Positions 63,220 through 64,000 of a DNA stretch of 64,000 nucleotides are shown here, piece after piece. The notes below the pieces were generated by a model that worked only from the letters and a program-made list of their open reading frames with translations, was not told the DNA's origin and searched no databases. Made by a program: the position numbers and the translations under genes. Where the stretch lies: positions 682,001 through 746,000 of the forward strand of contig NZ_JBHSDH010000013.1 of NCBI RefSeq assembly GCF_042651485.1, read 5' to 3'. The DNA is from Sphingorhabdus_B arenilitoris (GTDB taxonomy: Bacteria; Pseudomonadota; Alphaproteobacteria; Sphingomonadales; Sphingomonadaceae). How positions within the stretch are numbered: position 1 is the stretch's first letter; each line of letters opens with the position of its first letter.

Positions 63220-64000
63220 ATGCCGCTTTATCTATGGTTCATTTTAGGAATATTCCTTGTTTTTGGACTGTTAGAGCTGCTTTTCACTGGGCTATTTTCG
63301 AAGACCGGGCAGAGCAGAGACGATGCAATTGTTGAGATTGTGGGTTCCACGGTCCTGCTCGCGCTAACACAGCCCTTCATTATTTTCATCACCGGCTGGA
63401 TGCTTGGCATGATGGTGCCTCAATATGCCGGAATATTGTCGGATATAAATATCTTTTTGGCCATCGGCTTGTTCCTCGTTTTTGACGATATGATGCAATA
63501 TTGGCTGCACCGCGCGTCGCATACATTTCCCTGGCTGTATAATTTGCACCGGGCCCACCATAATGCCCAATATATGAGCGTGCGGCTCGTCTACCGGAAT
63601 AACTTTTTCTATTATCTGTTCATGCCTAGCATCTGGTTTTCGGCGACATTGATTTATATGGGGCTTGGCTGGGTATATGTCGGCTTTATCGTCGTAAAAA
63701 TGCTTGTCATCATCGGCGCGCATAGCGATGTCGCTTGGGACAAGCCGCTCTATAAGATCAAATCGCTGTCGCCCGTTATGTGGGTGGTTGAGCGGACCAT
63801 ATCGACACCTGCCACACATCATGCCCATCATGGCCGCCATAAAGATGATCCAGCGGTCAATTATAAAGGCAATTACGGCAATCTCTTGTTTTTATGGGAT
63901 ATATTATTCGGCACCGCCAAAATCACCCGCACCTATCCAGAAAGCTACGGTGTCGAAAACCTGCCCGATGTTGGCGCGGGGCAGCAGTTGGCTTGGCCCA
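63220..64000 (+). CDS. Sterol desaturase/fatty acid hydroxylase family membrane protein, 3' truncated
   Basis: At least 260 residues; the frame is open to the window edge. Several helices (starting MPLYLWFILGIFLVFGLLE) hold the eight-histidine di-iron pattern: HRASH, HRAHH, HSDVAW and HHAHHGRH. This is the fatty acid hydroxylase/sterol desaturase superfamily, which oxidises lipids or carotenoids. The substrate is not determined. The start at 63220 is the first ATG after the divergent Crp/Fnr gene. Confidence 0.87.
   Translation, partial: MPLYLWFILGIFLVFGLLELLFTGLFSKTGQSRDDAIVEIVGSTVLLALTQPFIIFITGWMLGMMVPQYAGILSDINIFLAIGLFLVFDDMMQYWLHRASHTFPWLYNLHRAHHNAQYMSVRLVYRNNFFYYLFMPSIWFSATLIYMGLGWVYVGFIVVKMLVIIGAHSDVAWDKPLYKIKSLSPVMWVVERTISTPATHHAHHGRHKDDPAVNYKGNYGNLLFLWDILFGTAKITRTYPESYGVENLPDVGAGQQLAWP

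Overview
The window looks like one chromosomal stretch from an alphaproteobacterium of the Sphingomonadales, close to Sphingopyxis, Sphingorhabdus or similar genera. This is inferred from the protein families and gene order, not from a search. Indicators are the CcrM GANTC methyltransferase, the split pntA1/pntA2/pntB transhydrogenase with a small aa3-oxidase subunit IV gene at its head, the XrtA/PEP-CTERM regulators PrsK and PrsR with their glycosyltransferase, a 543-residue isocitrate lyase with an ScfR/RamB-like regulator, and DUF2256-DUF3429-photolyase. Genes are dense. Many neighbours overlap by ATGA or TAATG, and no gap over 300 bases lacks content. The longest gap (22536-22964) holds a 280-bp MITE-like element.

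Region 1 (1-3.9 kb) is the most interesting part. The tail of an EAL c-di-GMP phosphodiesterase is coupled to an RpfC-like hybrid histidine kinase, which faces an RpfF-type crotonase, the enzyme that makes diffusible signal factor (DSF) in Xanthomonas. The layout resembles the Xanthomonas rpfG-rpfC/rpfF locus, with an EAL protein where the HD-GYP protein RpfG would be. Region 2 (3.9-10.2 kb) has a ligase-associated nuclease and ATP-dependent DNA ligase, tRNA-Ser(CGA), hspQ, a diheme cytochrome c with a beta-helix partner, and a racemase-like protein lacking one catalytic cysteine. Region 3 (10.4-15.8 kb) is the transhydrogenase operon, followed by an NtrC-like regulator with a degenerate sigma-54 contact loop.

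Region 4 (15.9-22.5 kb) is a minus-strand run: glmM, DUF1272, a thiD-VOC fusion, rnhB, ccrM, folP. A 231-bp spacer before ccrM carries six GANTC sites. Region 5 (22.5-31.5 kb) holds the MITE, a dicarboxylate/amino-acid symporter with an aldo/keto reductase, NnrU, an operon of a peptide transporter and two amidohydrolase-like proteins, a nitroreductase and a small GntR regulator. Region 6 (31.5-42 kb) is the PEP-CTERM/exopolysaccharide block (sugar transferase, PrsK, PrsR, TPR protein, mannose-1-phosphate guanylyltransferase), then DUF2256, DUF3429 and an FeS photolyase.

Region 7 (42-54.7 kb) is carbon metabolism: ScfR-like regulator, aceA and a small ORF, an M20 hydrolase, 3-hydroxybutyrate dehydrogenase, a zinc peptidase, an L-lactate dehydrogenase-like oxidase, creD, and sdhCDA without sdhB. 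Region 8 (54.9-64 kb) has two cytosolic methyl-accepting proteins, an SDR, prmA, an ECF sigma/anti-sigma pair, phenylalanine hydroxylase, a DUF2459 protein, a Crp/Fnr regulator and the start of a fatty acid hydroxylase-type membrane protein. No CRISPR array, complete IS, phage or rRNA was seen.
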